Origin: Candidatus Omnitrophota bacterium
GTDB lineage: Bacteria > Omnitrophota > Gorgyraeia > Gorgyraeales > Gorgyraeaceae
Assembly: GCA_018814825.1 (NCBI GenBank)
Contig: JAHIYJ010000037.1
Coordinates: 1-38,652, forward strand
Length of the DNA stretch: 38,652 bases
Direction: 5' to 3'
Part shown: positions 1-7,153 of the stretch, one piece after another
Layout: each line of letters opens with the position of its first letter
Numbering within the stretch: the stretch's first letter is position 1
Translations under genes and position numbers: made by a program
The notes under the pieces: generated by a model
Database searches by the model: none
The model's input: only the letters and a program-made list of their open reading frames with translations
What the model was told of the DNA's origin: nothing

Positions 1-399
1 GAGAAAGGCCTGCTTACCAAGGCACGGCTGGACGAACGCGTAAGGCAGGATATAGAGTTCGGCAGGGCTATAGCTAAGTCTATAGCCGGCCTGGATATAG
101 GCCAGACTGTTGTGGTAAAAGACATGGTCGTCCTGGCAATAGAATCCATTGAGGGTACGGACGAGGCTATTAAAAGAGGTGCCCGCTACGGCAAAGAAGG
201 GGTTGTGGTCATAAAGGTGAGCAAGCCTGACCAGGACATGCGATTCGATGTGCCTATAATAGGGCCCGGGACGATAAAGCTACTGCGGGAAGTCAGGGCC
301 GCGTGTATAGCCATAGAAGCGGAAAAGACCTTGATTATAGACAAAGAAGAGACCATAAAACTGGCGGATGAGTCGAACCTGGGAATCGTCGCTATATAA
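1..399 (+). CDS. lpxI: LpxI, UDP-2,3-diacylglucosamine pyrophosphatase (3' part)
   Basis: The reading frame is open from base 1, so the ORF-track start at 112 is an internal GTG and the gene is truncated by the window edge; 132 C-terminal residues remain. They show the hallmarks of the LpxI (DUF1009) C-terminal domain: LDIGQTVVVKD, AIESIEGTDEAIKRG, VKVSKPDQDMRFDVP and a closing IAIEAEKTLIID. LpxI hydrolyses UDP-2,3-diacylglucosamine to lipid X in lipid A synthesis at the inner membrane and replaces LpxH in many diderms. The next gene starts 3 bases after its stop, so the two are probably cotranscribed. lpxB lies about 18 kb away, so lipid A genes are split here. Confidence 0.9.
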   Translation, partial: EKGLLTKARLDERVRQDIEFGRAIAKSIAGLDIGQTVVVKDMVVLAIESIEGTDEAIKRGARYGKEGVVVIKVSKPDQDMRFDVPIIGPGTIKLLREVRAACIAIEAEKTLIIDKEETIKLADESNLGIVAI

Positions 400-402
400 A
401 AA

Positions 403-1116
403 ATGTCAAAGAAAAAACAGATTATATCAAATCCTTCCAGCACGATAGAAGCCCTTACCAAGATCTCAAGAGCGATATCAAGCGATCTCTATCTGGAAGA
501 TATATTGAAGTTGATAGTGACCGTGACCGCGGAGGTAATGAACTCAAGGATCTGCACCCTGATGCTTTTTGATGAAAAAAAACAGCACCTTGTTATACGC
601 GCGACGCAGAGTATAAGCGAGGAGTATATAAACAAGAATCCTCTGAAAAAAAGTGAGGGCATTGTCTGGAAAGCGGCAGAGACGAATAGACCAATAGTGG
701 TGCCGGATGTATTGAAGGAAGCAGACTATAAATATAAAGACGTGGCGGAAAAAGAAGGTCTTGTATCATTACTATGCGTGCCGATGGCCGTTAAAAATAA
801 AGTAATAGGAATCTTAAACTGTTACACCTCCAAACCTCACAAGTTTTCAAAGACGGAGATCAATATATTGACAAGCGTCGCCAATCAGGCTGCGGTCGCC
901 ATAGAGAATACAGAGCTGATGGTAAAGACACGCGTCATACAGGAAGAACTTGAGACGCGCAAGGTAGTGGAGAAGGCCAAAGGTATCCTGATGAGGGAAG
1001 AGGGCCTTACGGAAGTCGAGGCGTTTAGGAAGATCCAGAAATTCAGCATGGATCGCCGGAAACCGATGAAAGAAGTGGCGGAGGCGATTTTGATGATGCA
1101 TGAGATGAAAGGATAG
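403..1116 (+). CDS. GAF-ANTAR domain putative RNA-binding antiterminator
   Basis: The 237-residue protein has an N-terminal GAF domain (about residues 20-165; LYLEDILKLIVTVTAEVM, ASVANQAAVAIENTEL-type end) and a C-terminal ANTAR domain (about 180-235; VVEKAKGILMREEGLTEVEAF, ending RRKPMKEVAEAIL). ANTAR proteins bind paired RNA hairpins and prevent transcription termination, and many control nitrogen genes. GAF domains sense small molecules or partner kinases. The gene lies directly upstream of queF-glnA and within 5 kb of gdhA and a gltB-like gene whose leaders contain terminators, so a nitrogen-regulatory role is a reasonable inference. The ligand is unknown. The start follows the lpxI stop by 3 bases without a clear Shine-Dalgarno sequence. 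Confidence 0.9.
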   Translation: MSKKKQIISNPSSTIEALTKISRAISSDLYLEDILKLIVTVTAEVMNSRICTLMLFDEKKQHLVIRATQSISEEYINKNPLKKSEGIVWKAAETNRPIVVPDVLKEADYKYKDVAEKEGLVSLLCVPMAVKNKVIGILNCYTSKPHKFSKTEINILTSVANQAAVAIENTELMVKTRVIQEELETRKVVEKAKGILMREEGLTEVEAFRKIQKFSMDRRKPMKEVAEAILMMHEMKG

Positions 1117-1186
1117 CGTTTAGCGTAGAGCGCATAGCGTATAGTAAAACAAAAAACTATCCGCTATCCGCTATCCGCTATCCGCT
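1115..1186 (+). repeat. Heptanucleotide-repeat inverted hairpin between ANTAR gene and queF-glnA
   Basis: Two 31-base arms (1115-1145 and 1156-1186) are imperfect reverse complements around a 10-base A-rich loop. The right arm is built from a 7-base unit (ATCCGCT) repeated four times after ACT; the left arm is a degenerate series of the complementary unit (AGCGNAT-like). I count six mismatches in 31 positions, and the inner 17 bp have only two. The left arm begins at the last two bases of the ANTAR stop codon. It could act as an RNA hairpin between the two genes or be a dispersed repeat; no U-tract follows, so it is not a standard intrinsic terminator. Confidence 0.75.
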
Positions 1187-1194
1187 AAAAGAAT

Positions 1195-1590
1195 GTGCCA
1201 AAAAAATCTACTTACAAAGGCTTACAAGAAAATGTCCGTAATTTAAAGACCCCAAAGATAGACGTATGGCGCAACCAATACACGGATAAAGATTACGTGG
1301 TCACTCTTCAGCACCCCGAGTTTACCTGTGTATGCCCTAAAACAGCTCTTCCGGATTTCGCAGCCATAACGATTCAGTATAAGCCTGATAAAGTATGCGT
1401 GGAGCTGAAGTCATTTAAGCTCTATCTGCTTTTTTACAGGGATGTGGGCATTTTCCACGAACACGTAATAAACAAGATCCTGGATGATTTCGTGGCCTCG
1501 TGCAGGCCAAGGTGGGTGGGTATTAAAGGCGAGTTCAATATGCGCGGCGGGATTAAAACCACGGTTACCAGCGAATACAATAGGAGTTAA
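1195..1590 (+). CDS. queF: QueF, NADPH-dependent preQ0 reductase
   Basis: This is a 131-residue short-form QueF, which reduces 7-cyano-7-deazaguanine (preQ0) to preQ1 in queuosine synthesis. The motif FTCVCPKTALPDFA contains the catalytic cysteine that forms the thioimide with the nitrile. ELKSFKLYLLFYRDVGIFHE and NKILDDFV match the substrate- and NADPH-binding core. The start is GTG at 1195, just after the heptad hairpin, and no good ribosome-binding site is visible. The stop is 2 bases before glnA, so the two are probably translationally linked. A QueG-like gene occurs at 16.7 kb. Confidence 0.93.
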   Translation: MPKKSTYKGLQENVRNLKTPKIDVWRNQYTDKDYVVTLQHPEFTCVCPKTALPDFAAITIQYKPDKVCVELKSFKLYLLFYRDVGIFHEHVINKILDDFVASCRPRWVGIKGEFNMRGGIKTTVTSEYNRS

Positions 1591-1592
1591 AC

Positions 1593-2924
1593 ATGATAGC
1601 GAAGACAAAAAAAGACGTACTGGCTCTAGTCAAAAAGCACGACATTAAATTTATAAAACTGTGGTTCGCGGATGTCCTGGGTTTTCAGAAGGGTATCGCC
1701 ATTACTAAACGTGAACTAGAGAAGGCCATTAGCGAAGGCATGGGTTTTGACGGCTCATCCATAGAGGGTTTCGCGCGCATTGAGGAAAGCGATATGGTGG
1801 CCATGCCGGACGCGTCAACATTTCAGTTGATTCCCTGGCGGACTGACAAAGAGAGTCTTTCAGCGAGGATGTTCTGCGATGTGGTGAAGCCCAACGGCAA
1901 GCCGTTTGAGGGGGATCCCAGGTATGTATTGAAGAAAAACCTGAAAAAAGCGAAAGAAATGGGTTTTGTTTACTATATAGGCCCTGAACTTGAATATTTT
2001 TATTTTGAGAACCCGAAAAATACCATAATCCTGGACAGGGGAGGATATTTTGACCTGACGCCGCTGGACGTGGCGCAGGACCTTAGGCGCGAGACAGTGG
2101 TCATGCTTGAGAAGATGGGCGTGAAGGTAGAATACAGCCATCATGAGGTGGCTACCTCGCAGCACGAGATAGACCTCAGGTATTGCGACGCGCTTACCAT
2201 GGCGGATAATGTAATGACCTATCGCATGGTAGTTAAGGAAGTCGCCAGGCGGCATGGTAAATATGCCACTTTTATGCCTAAACCCATCTATGGTATAAAT
2301 GGCAGTGGCATGCATGTCCACCAGTCGCTTTTTAAGGGCTCAAAGAACGCGTTTTTCAGCAAGACTGACAAGAGCCATCTCTCAGACATGGCCAAATATT
2401 TTGTAGCGGGTATCTTAAGGCATGTCCCTGAGATAACTACTGTAACAAACCAGTGGGTTAATTCCTATAAAAGGCTTATCCCGGGTTACGAGGCTCCGGT
2501 GTATATATGCTGGGCGCAGATGAACCGCTCTGCTCTCGTGAGGGTGCCTATGTATAAGCCCGGCAAGGAGAATGCTACCAGGATAGAGTTTCGCTCTCCT
2601 GACCCGGCAGCTAACCCGTATCTGGCTTTTTCTGTTATGCTGGCGGCCGGACTCGAGGGCATTAAAAAGAAATATAAGCTCCCTCGCCCGGCGGAAGATA
2701 ATATCTATAGAATGACAGAGGAAGAGCGCGCGAAAGCAGGCATAAGATCCCTGCCGGAAGATCTTTATGAGGCGATCAAGCTCACTGAAAAAAGCGAGCT
2801 TGTTAAAGAGGCCTTAGGAGACACTGTGTTCGAGTACTTTATACGCAACAAAAAGATGGAATGGGACGAATACAGATCCCAGATCTCCAGGTATGAATTA
2901 GATAAATACCTACCTATTCTATAA
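1593..2924 (+). CDS. glnA: Type I glutamine synthetase
   Basis: The 443-residue protein makes glutamine from glutamate, ammonia and ATP in the cytoplasm. Visible motifs include GFDGSSIEGFARIEESDM near the N-terminus, EYSHHEVATSQHEIDLRY, KPIYGINGSGMHVHQS (ATP/glutamate site) and RIEFRSPDPAANPYLAF. The length matches the shorter GSI-alpha class. The position equivalent to the adenylylated tyrosine of GSI-beta reads NIYRMTEEERA rather than NLYDLPPEE, so control by adenylylation is unlikely. An AGGAG element overlaps the end of queF and supports the ATG at 1593. The upstream ANTAR gene suggests RNA-level nitrogen control, which is inference. Confidence 0.97.
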   Translation: MIAKTKKDVLALVKKHDIKFIKLWFADVLGFQKGIAITKRELEKAISEGMGFDGSSIEGFARIEESDMVAMPDASTFQLIPWRTDKESLSARMFCDVVKPNGKPFEGDPRYVLKKNLKKAKEMGFVYYIGPELEYFYFENPKNTIILDRGGYFDLTPLDVAQDLRRETVVMLEKMGVKVEYSHHEVATSQHEIDLRYCDALTMADNVMTYRMVVKEVARRHGKYATFMPKPIYGINGSGMHVHQSLFKGSKNAFFSKTDKSHLSDMAKYFVAGILRHVPEITTVTNQWVNSYKRLIPGYEAPVYICWAQMNRSALVRVPMYKPGKENATRIEFRSPDPAANPYLAFSVMLAAGLEGIKKKYKLPRPAEDNIYRMTEEERAKAGIRSLPEDLYEAIKLTEKSELVKEALGDTVFEYFIRNKKMEWDEYRSQISRYELDKYLPIL

Positions 2925-2932
2925 ATTAAGCC

Positions 2933-3673
2933 ATGCGCAAAACCAGCGTTATACTACTAATTATATTCTCGTGTCTATTGGCCTATGGACTTATAACCAT
3001 GGCGCCTCCGGGAGATATCGTCGAGGCGCAGACCGAAAAGGGAAATGTTTCACATCCGCCTTTTCGTAAAGGAGAGAGCTTTAAGTATGATGTGATGTAT
3101 AAAAAAGTAAGGCTCGGGGAATCTATCCTGACCTTTCACGGCGAAGGGAAGAGCGGGGATAGACAAGTTTATTATATAACTTTCCGAACCAGAATACCTT
3201 CCTTGAAAGACGCAGAAGACCTGTATGCCGATAAACATACCTTTCTGCCTATAGAGGTCCATAGGTCAATCAAAAAAAAGGTGGGCTTTGATGATGAGAT
3301 AGTGGAACGGTACGATCAGGATAATTTCAGGGTGGATATAAGCCAGGAGAGCAAATTACGCTCCAGGGAATTCAGTATACAGAAAGATTCCCCTATCCAC
3401 AACGCCATACTCCTTGTATATTACTACAGGATGCAGAAAGTTTTCCATGAAGAAGACGTGCTAGCAGTCAACTTGCCCCTTGTGGATTTTAAGATCATTT
3501 ATAGCGGCATAGAGACCATTGACACGTCTATTGGCGAATATCGGGCCCATGTGTTTACCAGTGATCCAGCAAAGTTCAAACTATGGCTCAGCGCTGATGA
3601 AAGGCGCATACCTTTAAAGATAGAAAACCCCGGCACATTGGGGTATTCTTTGGTAATAAAATCAGTAGACTAG
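2933..3673 (+). CDS. DUF3108 family exported protein
   Basis: This 246-residue protein begins with a basic residue pair and a hydrophobic stretch (KTSVILLIIFSCLLAYGLITM), a probable signal peptide or N-terminal anchor. The rest is a beta-rich domain opening with PFRKGESFKYDVMYKKVRLGE, the typical start of DUF3108, and it contains DLYADKHTFLPIEVHRS. DUF3108 proteins are predicted periplasmic or outer-membrane-associated beta-sandwich proteins of unknown function. The gene follows glnA by 8 bases and ends the operon; the next promoter follows its stop. Nothing connects it functionally to nitrogen metabolism. Confidence 0.8.
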   Translation: MRKTSVILLIIFSCLLAYGLITMAPPGDIVEAQTEKGNVSHPPFRKGESFKYDVMYKKVRLGESILTFHGEGKSGDRQVYYITFRTRIPSLKDAEDLYADKHTFLPIEVHRSIKKKVGFDDEIVERYDQDNFRVDISQESKLRSREFSIQKDSPIHNAILLVYYYRMQKVFHEEDVLAVNLPLVDFKIIYSGIETIDTSIGEYRAHVFTSDPAKFKLWLSADERRIPLKIENPGTLGYSLVIKSVD

Positions 3674-3718
3674 ATAATTTTATATTAGTGCATAGCAAGG
3701 GTATAAAGTTATTTTTAC

Positions 3719-3747
3719 TTGACTAAGCATAGTTATTAAATGATAAT
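3719..3747 (+). promoter_or_regulatory. Sigma-70-type promoter of gdhA
   Basis: TTGACT (3719-3724), a 17-base spacer and GATAAT (3742-3747) give a near-consensus promoter. The predicted start near 3754 yields a leader of about 115 bases before gdhA, and that leader contains a terminator hairpin. Confidence 0.75.
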
Positions 3748-3764
3748 ATTATGTACTTTAGGAC

Positions 3765-3806
3765 AAAGGCGTTCTAGTGGTAAAAAGAATGCCTTTTTAT
3801 TTTTTA
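3765..3806 (+). terminator. Intrinsic terminator inside the gdhA leader
   Basis: An 11-bp stem, AAAGGCGTTCT (3765-3775) with AGAATGCCTTT (3786-3796), encloses a 10-base loop and runs into a T-rich tract ending at about 3806. It lies between the gdhA promoter and the gdhA start and not after an upstream gene's own promoter region, so it looks like an attenuator. A small competing stem, CTTT/AAAG (3757-3768), overlaps its 5' arm. Confidence 0.75.
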
Positions 3807-3868
3807 ACTAGCATTAAATTTAAGGAACGAAGTGAACGCAAATCGTCGTGTCTTTTAAGGAGGTAGTT

Positions 3869-5206
3869 ATGCAGAAGAAAATAAAAGATTTTATGTCGAA
3901 GGTTATAGAAAAGAATCCGGGAGAGACTGAATTTCACCAGGCAGTACAGGAAGTAGTAGAGTCAGTAATGCCGTTCATTGAAAAAAATCCTAAATATCAG
4001 AATGCAAAGATCCTCGAGAGAATGGTCGAGCCGGAAAGAGTAGTGATGTTTAGAGTGCCATGGCAGAATGATAAAGGCGAGATTCAGGTAGATAGAGGAT
4101 TTCGCATAGAGATGAATAGCGCACTTGGTCCTTACAAAGGCGGGATCAGGTTCCATCCAAGCGTAAACCTCGGCATACTTAAATTTTTAGCATTCGAGCA
4201 AGTTTTCAAGAATAGCGTTACTACCTTACCTATGGGTGGTGGAAAAGGCGGCTCTGACTTTGACCCAAAGGGAAAATCAGACAATGAAGTAATGCGCTTC
4301 TGTCAAAGTTTTATGACAGAACTCCAGCGCCATATTGGACCAGACACAGATGTGCCTGCAGGAGATATAGGAGTAGGTGGAAGAGAAATAGGATATATGT
4401 TTGGCCAGTACAAGAGGCTTCGCAATGAATTTACAGGAGTTTTAACAGGCAAAGGACTAAACTGGGGCGGAAGTTTGATAAGGCCAGAAGCAACAGGCTA
4501 TGGCTGCGTATATTTTGCGCAGGAGATGTTAAAGACAAAAGGCGAATCTTTAAAAGGAAAGGTCTGCACGGTTTCAGGCTCTGGGAACGTTGCGCAGTAC
4601 ACCGTTGAGAAACTGCTCCAGTTAGGCGCAAAGTCAGTTACGCTTTCAGACTCGAATGGGTATATTTATGATCCTGATGGAATAAGCAAACAGAAGCTTG
4701 AATTTGTGATGGAACTAAAGAATGTACGCCGGGGGAGGATAAAAGAATACGCTGCAAAATACAATTGTAAATATGTAGAAGGAAGATGGCCGTGGGAGGT
4801 AAAATGCGATTGTGCATTTCCCTCTGCTACGCAGAATGAGATACACGATACCGATGCTAAAAGGCTGATTAAGAATGGCTGTATCCTGGTTGCTGAAGGG
4901 GCAAATATGCCTTCGATGCCAAAGGCAGTAGAGGTATTTTTGGATGCAAAGACACTTTATGCACCAGGTAAGGCGTCGAATGCAGGAGGGGTAGCCACAA
5001 GCGGATTTGAAATGTCGCAGAATAGCCAGAGATTGTCCTGGACGAGAGAAGAAGTAGATGAAAAATTGCGCCAGATTATGATAAAGATTCACGAAAGTTG
5101 TCTTAAATACGGAAAGAAGGGCAACTTTACAAATTATGTCGATGGAGCGAACCTCGCAGGCTTTGTAAAAGTAGCCGATGCAATGCTGGATCAGGGCTTG
5201 GTGTAA
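3869..5206 (+). CDS. gdhA: Glutamate dehydrogenase, hexameric NADP type
   Basis: The 445-residue enzyme interconverts 2-oxoglutarate plus ammonia and glutamate. Motifs include GPYKGGIRFHPSVNL, LPMGGGKGGSDFDPKGKS (catalytic lysine region), DTDVPAGDIGVGGREIGYM and a nucleotide-binding VSGSGNVAQYTVEKL. Length and N-terminus match the bacterial NADP-dependent class. I chose ATG 3869 rather than the ORF-track GTG 3848 because AAGGAGG (3857-3863) sits at ideal distance from it. The gene has its own promoter and a terminator in its leader. With glnA and the gltB-like gene it forms a local ammonia-assimilation set. Confidence 0.97.
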   Translation: MQKKIKDFMSKVIEKNPGETEFHQAVQEVVESVMPFIEKNPKYQNAKILERMVEPERVVMFRVPWQNDKGEIQVDRGFRIEMNSALGPYKGGIRFHPSVNLGILKFLAFEQVFKNSVTTLPMGGGKGGSDFDPKGKSDNEVMRFCQSFMTELQRHIGPDTDVPAGDIGVGGREIGYMFGQYKRLRNEFTGVLTGKGLNWGGSLIRPEATGYGCVYFAQEMLKTKGESLKGKVCTVSGSGNVAQYTVEKLLQLGAKSVTLSDSNGYIYDPDGISKQKLEFVMELKNVRRGRIKEYAAKYNCKYVEGRWPWEVKCDCAFPSATQNEIHDTDAKRLIKNGCILVAEGANMPSMPKAVEVFLDAKTLYAPGKASNAGGVATSGFEMSQNSQRLSWTREEVDEKLRQIMIKIHESCLKYGKKGNFTNYVDGANLAGFVKVADAMLDQGLV

Positions 5207-5213
5207 AAAGTCC

Positions 5214-5241
5214 TTGACAAATTTTTGAAGCGTGATATAAT
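5214..5241 (+). promoter_or_regulatory. Strong promoter of the gltB-like gene
   Basis: A perfect TTGACA (5214-5219) is followed after 16 bases by a perfect TATAAT (5236-5241). The start would be near 5248, giving an untranslated leader of about 215 bases with several hairpins. It begins only 8 bases after the gdhA stop. Confidence 0.85.
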
Positions 5242-5247
5242 AATTCT

Positions 5248-5276
5248 TTGTAAGGTACAAGGTGAGTACTTTATAA
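5248..5276 (+). promoter_or_regulatory. Leader hairpin P1 upstream of the gltB-like gene
   Basis: TTGTAAGGTAC (5248-5258) can pair over 11 bp, including two G-U pairs, with GTACTTTATAA (5266-5276), leaving a 7-base loop AAGGTGA. It would form at the very 5' end of the transcript, just before the first terminator hairpin, like the first hairpin of an antiterminator-target pair. The loop has A at position 1 and G at position 4, as in ANTAR targets, but is 7 rather than 6 bases long. Confidence 0.6.
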
Positions 5277-5289
5277 GAGAATAGCAATG

Positions 5290-5322
5290 AGGCGTTCATA
5301 AAAGAACGCCTTTTTTGTTTTT
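5290..5322 (+). terminator. First intrinsic terminator in the gltB-like leader (T1)
   Basis: AGGCGTTC and GAACGCCT form a perfect 8-bp stem around the loop ATAAAA, followed by TTTTTTGTTTTT. The stem matches that of the gdhA leader terminator (GGCGTTCT/AGAATGCC), although the flanks differ. It lies about 40 bases from the predicted transcript start. Confidence 0.8.
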
Positions 5323-5330
5323 ACGGATAA

Positions 5331-5376
5331 AGACGTCCTTTTTATAGCGACGCTCGCTATTAAGAAGGGCGTTTTT
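5331..5376 (+). terminator. Second intrinsic terminator in the gltB-like leader (T2)
   Basis: AGACGTCCTTTTTATAGCGA (5331-5350) pairs with 5354-5374 around the loop CGC, with one bulged T and some G-U pairs, ending in TTTTTT. A mutually exclusive short stem, AAGGGC (5365-5370) with GCCCTT (5380-5385), would use part of the 3' arm. Two terminators in series in one leader suggest layered attenuation. Confidence 0.65.
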
Positions 5377-5462
5377 TATGCCCTTTGACTAAAGGAGAGA
5401 GAATTGACCTATTTTTTATGCGAGCAAGAAAAAGCTAAAATTAGAAAAAGGAGGCGAGGGTT

Positions 5463-7052
5463 ATGAATTTACGGACACCAGGAGGGAATGACGCTACAAG
5501 GACTTTTAACCGGTCGAAAAATGTTGTGCCGACTTCAGGACTTTGCTCGAGATGCTTTGAGTCGTGCCGAGGAAACTGCGAGGTATTTAAGTCTTCTTTT
5601 AGGGGCAGGGAAGTCATATATCCGGGTCCTTTTGGCGAAATGACAGCGGGAGGAGATAAAGACTATCCTATAGATTATTCGCATTTGAATATACAAGGAT
5701 ACGCGATGGGTGCGCAGGGTCTACCAGAAGGCGTTGAAGGGAATTCTGATACAGCCACTTTTCCTATTGTAAACACAGAGACAGAGTATGGGTGGGGTAA
5801 AAAGGTTAAAATGAAATTACCTATCTTTACAGGCGCTCTGGGCTCGACAGAGATTGCCAGGAAGAATTGGGAACATTTTACTGTAGGGGCAGCTATCTCC
5901 GGTATAACAATCGTATGCGGAGAAAACGTGTGCGGCGTAGACCCTGCGTTAGAGTTGGATAAAAACGGGAAAATTACAAAATCCCCTGAAATGGACCGCC
6001 GCATAGAAGCATATAGGAGATTTCATGACGGCTATGGCGAAATCCTGGTCCAGATGAATGTAGAGGACACCCGTTTAGGGGTCGCAGAATATCTGCGCAA
6101 GAGACATGACCTTGAGACCATTGAGTTAAAATGGGGACAGGGCGCAAAGTGCATAGGAGGAGAAATAAAGGTAAAATCCCTGGAAGAAGCATTGACACTC
6201 AAGAAACGCGGATATATTGTGACGCCAGACCCTACGATAAAATCAAACCAAGAGGCGTTTAAACAAGGCGCGATAAAAGAGTTTGAGAGACATTCAAGAT
6301 TGGGCTTTGTCTCAGAGGAGGGTTTTATAAAAGAGATAAAACGCCTGAGGGATCTTGGTTACAAGAGGATTACCCTTAAGACAGGGGCGTATTCCATGAG
6401 AGAGCTCGCTATGGCAATAAAATACGCGTCCATGACCAAGATAGACTTATTGACGATAGACGGTGCGCCAGGCGGGACAGGTATGAGCCCATGGAGGATG
6501 ATGCAGGAATGGGGCATCCCTACGTTCTATATCGAAGCATTAATGTATGAATTCTGCGAAAAACTGGCCAATAAAGGTATGAGGGTTCCTGATATTGCTA
6601 TCGCTGGCGGTTTTTCTCTTGAAGACCATGTCTTTAAGGCAATAGCGATGGGAGCGCCTTATGTAAAGGCAGTTTGCATGGGAAGGGCACTTATGATACC
6701 TGGTTTTGTAGGTAAAAACATAGGAGAATGGCTCAAGAATAAAAACCTGCCTCCTACAGTGAAAGAGTTCGGGACGAAACCTGAAGAGATATTCGTCTGC
6801 TACGAGGAGCTTTCAGAGAAATACGGTAAAGACATGAAAGATATCCCGTTAGGAGCAGTTGCTATATATACCTTTACGCAAAGGATCAGAGTAGGGCTAC
6901 AGCAGATCATGGCTGGCTCGAGGAATTTTAGATTGAGCACCATATCAAGAAAAGACCTCATGTGCCTTACGGAAGAGGCCGCGAGAGTTTCAGATATTCC
7001 CTATTTGATGGACGCGTCAAGGGAAGAGGCGGAAAAGGTTCTTGAAGGGTAA
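5463..7052 (+). CDS. GltB-type FMN-binding glutamate synthase domain protein
   Basis: This 529-residue protein corresponds to the central and FMN-binding synthase region of glutamate synthase, without the N-terminal glutamine amidotransferase domain. It has a Cys-rich start (GLCSRCFESCRGNC, residues about 27-40) that could bind an Fe-S cluster. It also has GPFGEMTAGGDKD, LGYKRITLKTGAYSMRELAMA and the FMN-barrel signature LLTIDGAPGGTGMSPWRMM followed by IAIAGGFSLEDHVFKAIAMGA. Stand-alone forms like this occur in archaea and anaerobic bacteria. No gltD or amidotransferase subunit is encoded nearby, so whether it makes glutamate is uncertain. AAGGAGG precedes the ATG. It has its own promoter and terminator-rich leader. 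Confidence 0.87.
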   Translation: MNLRTPGGNDATRTFNRSKNVVPTSGLCSRCFESCRGNCEVFKSSFRGREVIYPGPFGEMTAGGDKDYPIDYSHLNIQGYAMGAQGLPEGVEGNSDTATFPIVNTETEYGWGKKVKMKLPIFTGALGSTEIARKNWEHFTVGAAISGITIVCGENVCGVDPALELDKNGKITKSPEMDRRIEAYRRFHDGYGEILVQMNVEDTRLGVAEYLRKRHDLETIELKWGQGAKCIGGEIKVKSLEEALTLKKRGYIVTPDPTIKSNQEAFKQGAIKEFERHSRLGFVSEEGFIKEIKRLRDLGYKRITLKTGAYSMRELAMAIKYASMTKIDLLTIDGAPGGTGMSPWRMMQEWGIPTFYIEALMYEFCEKLANKGMRVPDIAIAGGFSLEDHVFKAIAMGAPYVKAVCMGRALMIPGFVGKNIGEWLKNKNLPPTVKEFGTKPEEIFVCYEELSEKYGKDMKDIPLGAVAIYTFTQRIRVGLQQIMAGSRNFRLSTISRKDLMCLTEEAARVSDIPYLMDASREEAEKVLEG

Positions 7053-7083
7053 ATATTAAAGCAGAGGACTGCAAGATTATAGA

Positions 7084-7112
7084 TTTACTCCGATAAAGCT
7101 TTATGTTATAAT
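7084..7112 (+). promoter_or_regulatory. Promoter of carB
   Basis: TTTACT (7084-7089), a 17-base spacer and a perfect TATAAT (7107-7112) lie 42 bases before the carB start. A small hairpin, GGTTA-tatatt-TAACC (7118-7133), follows. Unlike the gdhA and gltB-like leaders, no terminator is seen. Confidence 0.75.
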
Positions 7113-7153
7113 ACGTAGGTTATATATTTAACCGAGGCAAAAAGGAGGGGTGT

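Noticed and set aside
1117-1194. CRISPR-like array from the repeated ATCCGCT units
   Set aside because: Units are 7 bases, contiguous and without spacers; no cas genes in the window.
5248-5322. Canonical ANTAR target (two hexaloops with A1 and G4)
   Set aside because: The first hairpin has a 7-base loop and the second loop is ATAAAA without G at position 4, so I do not call the known motif.
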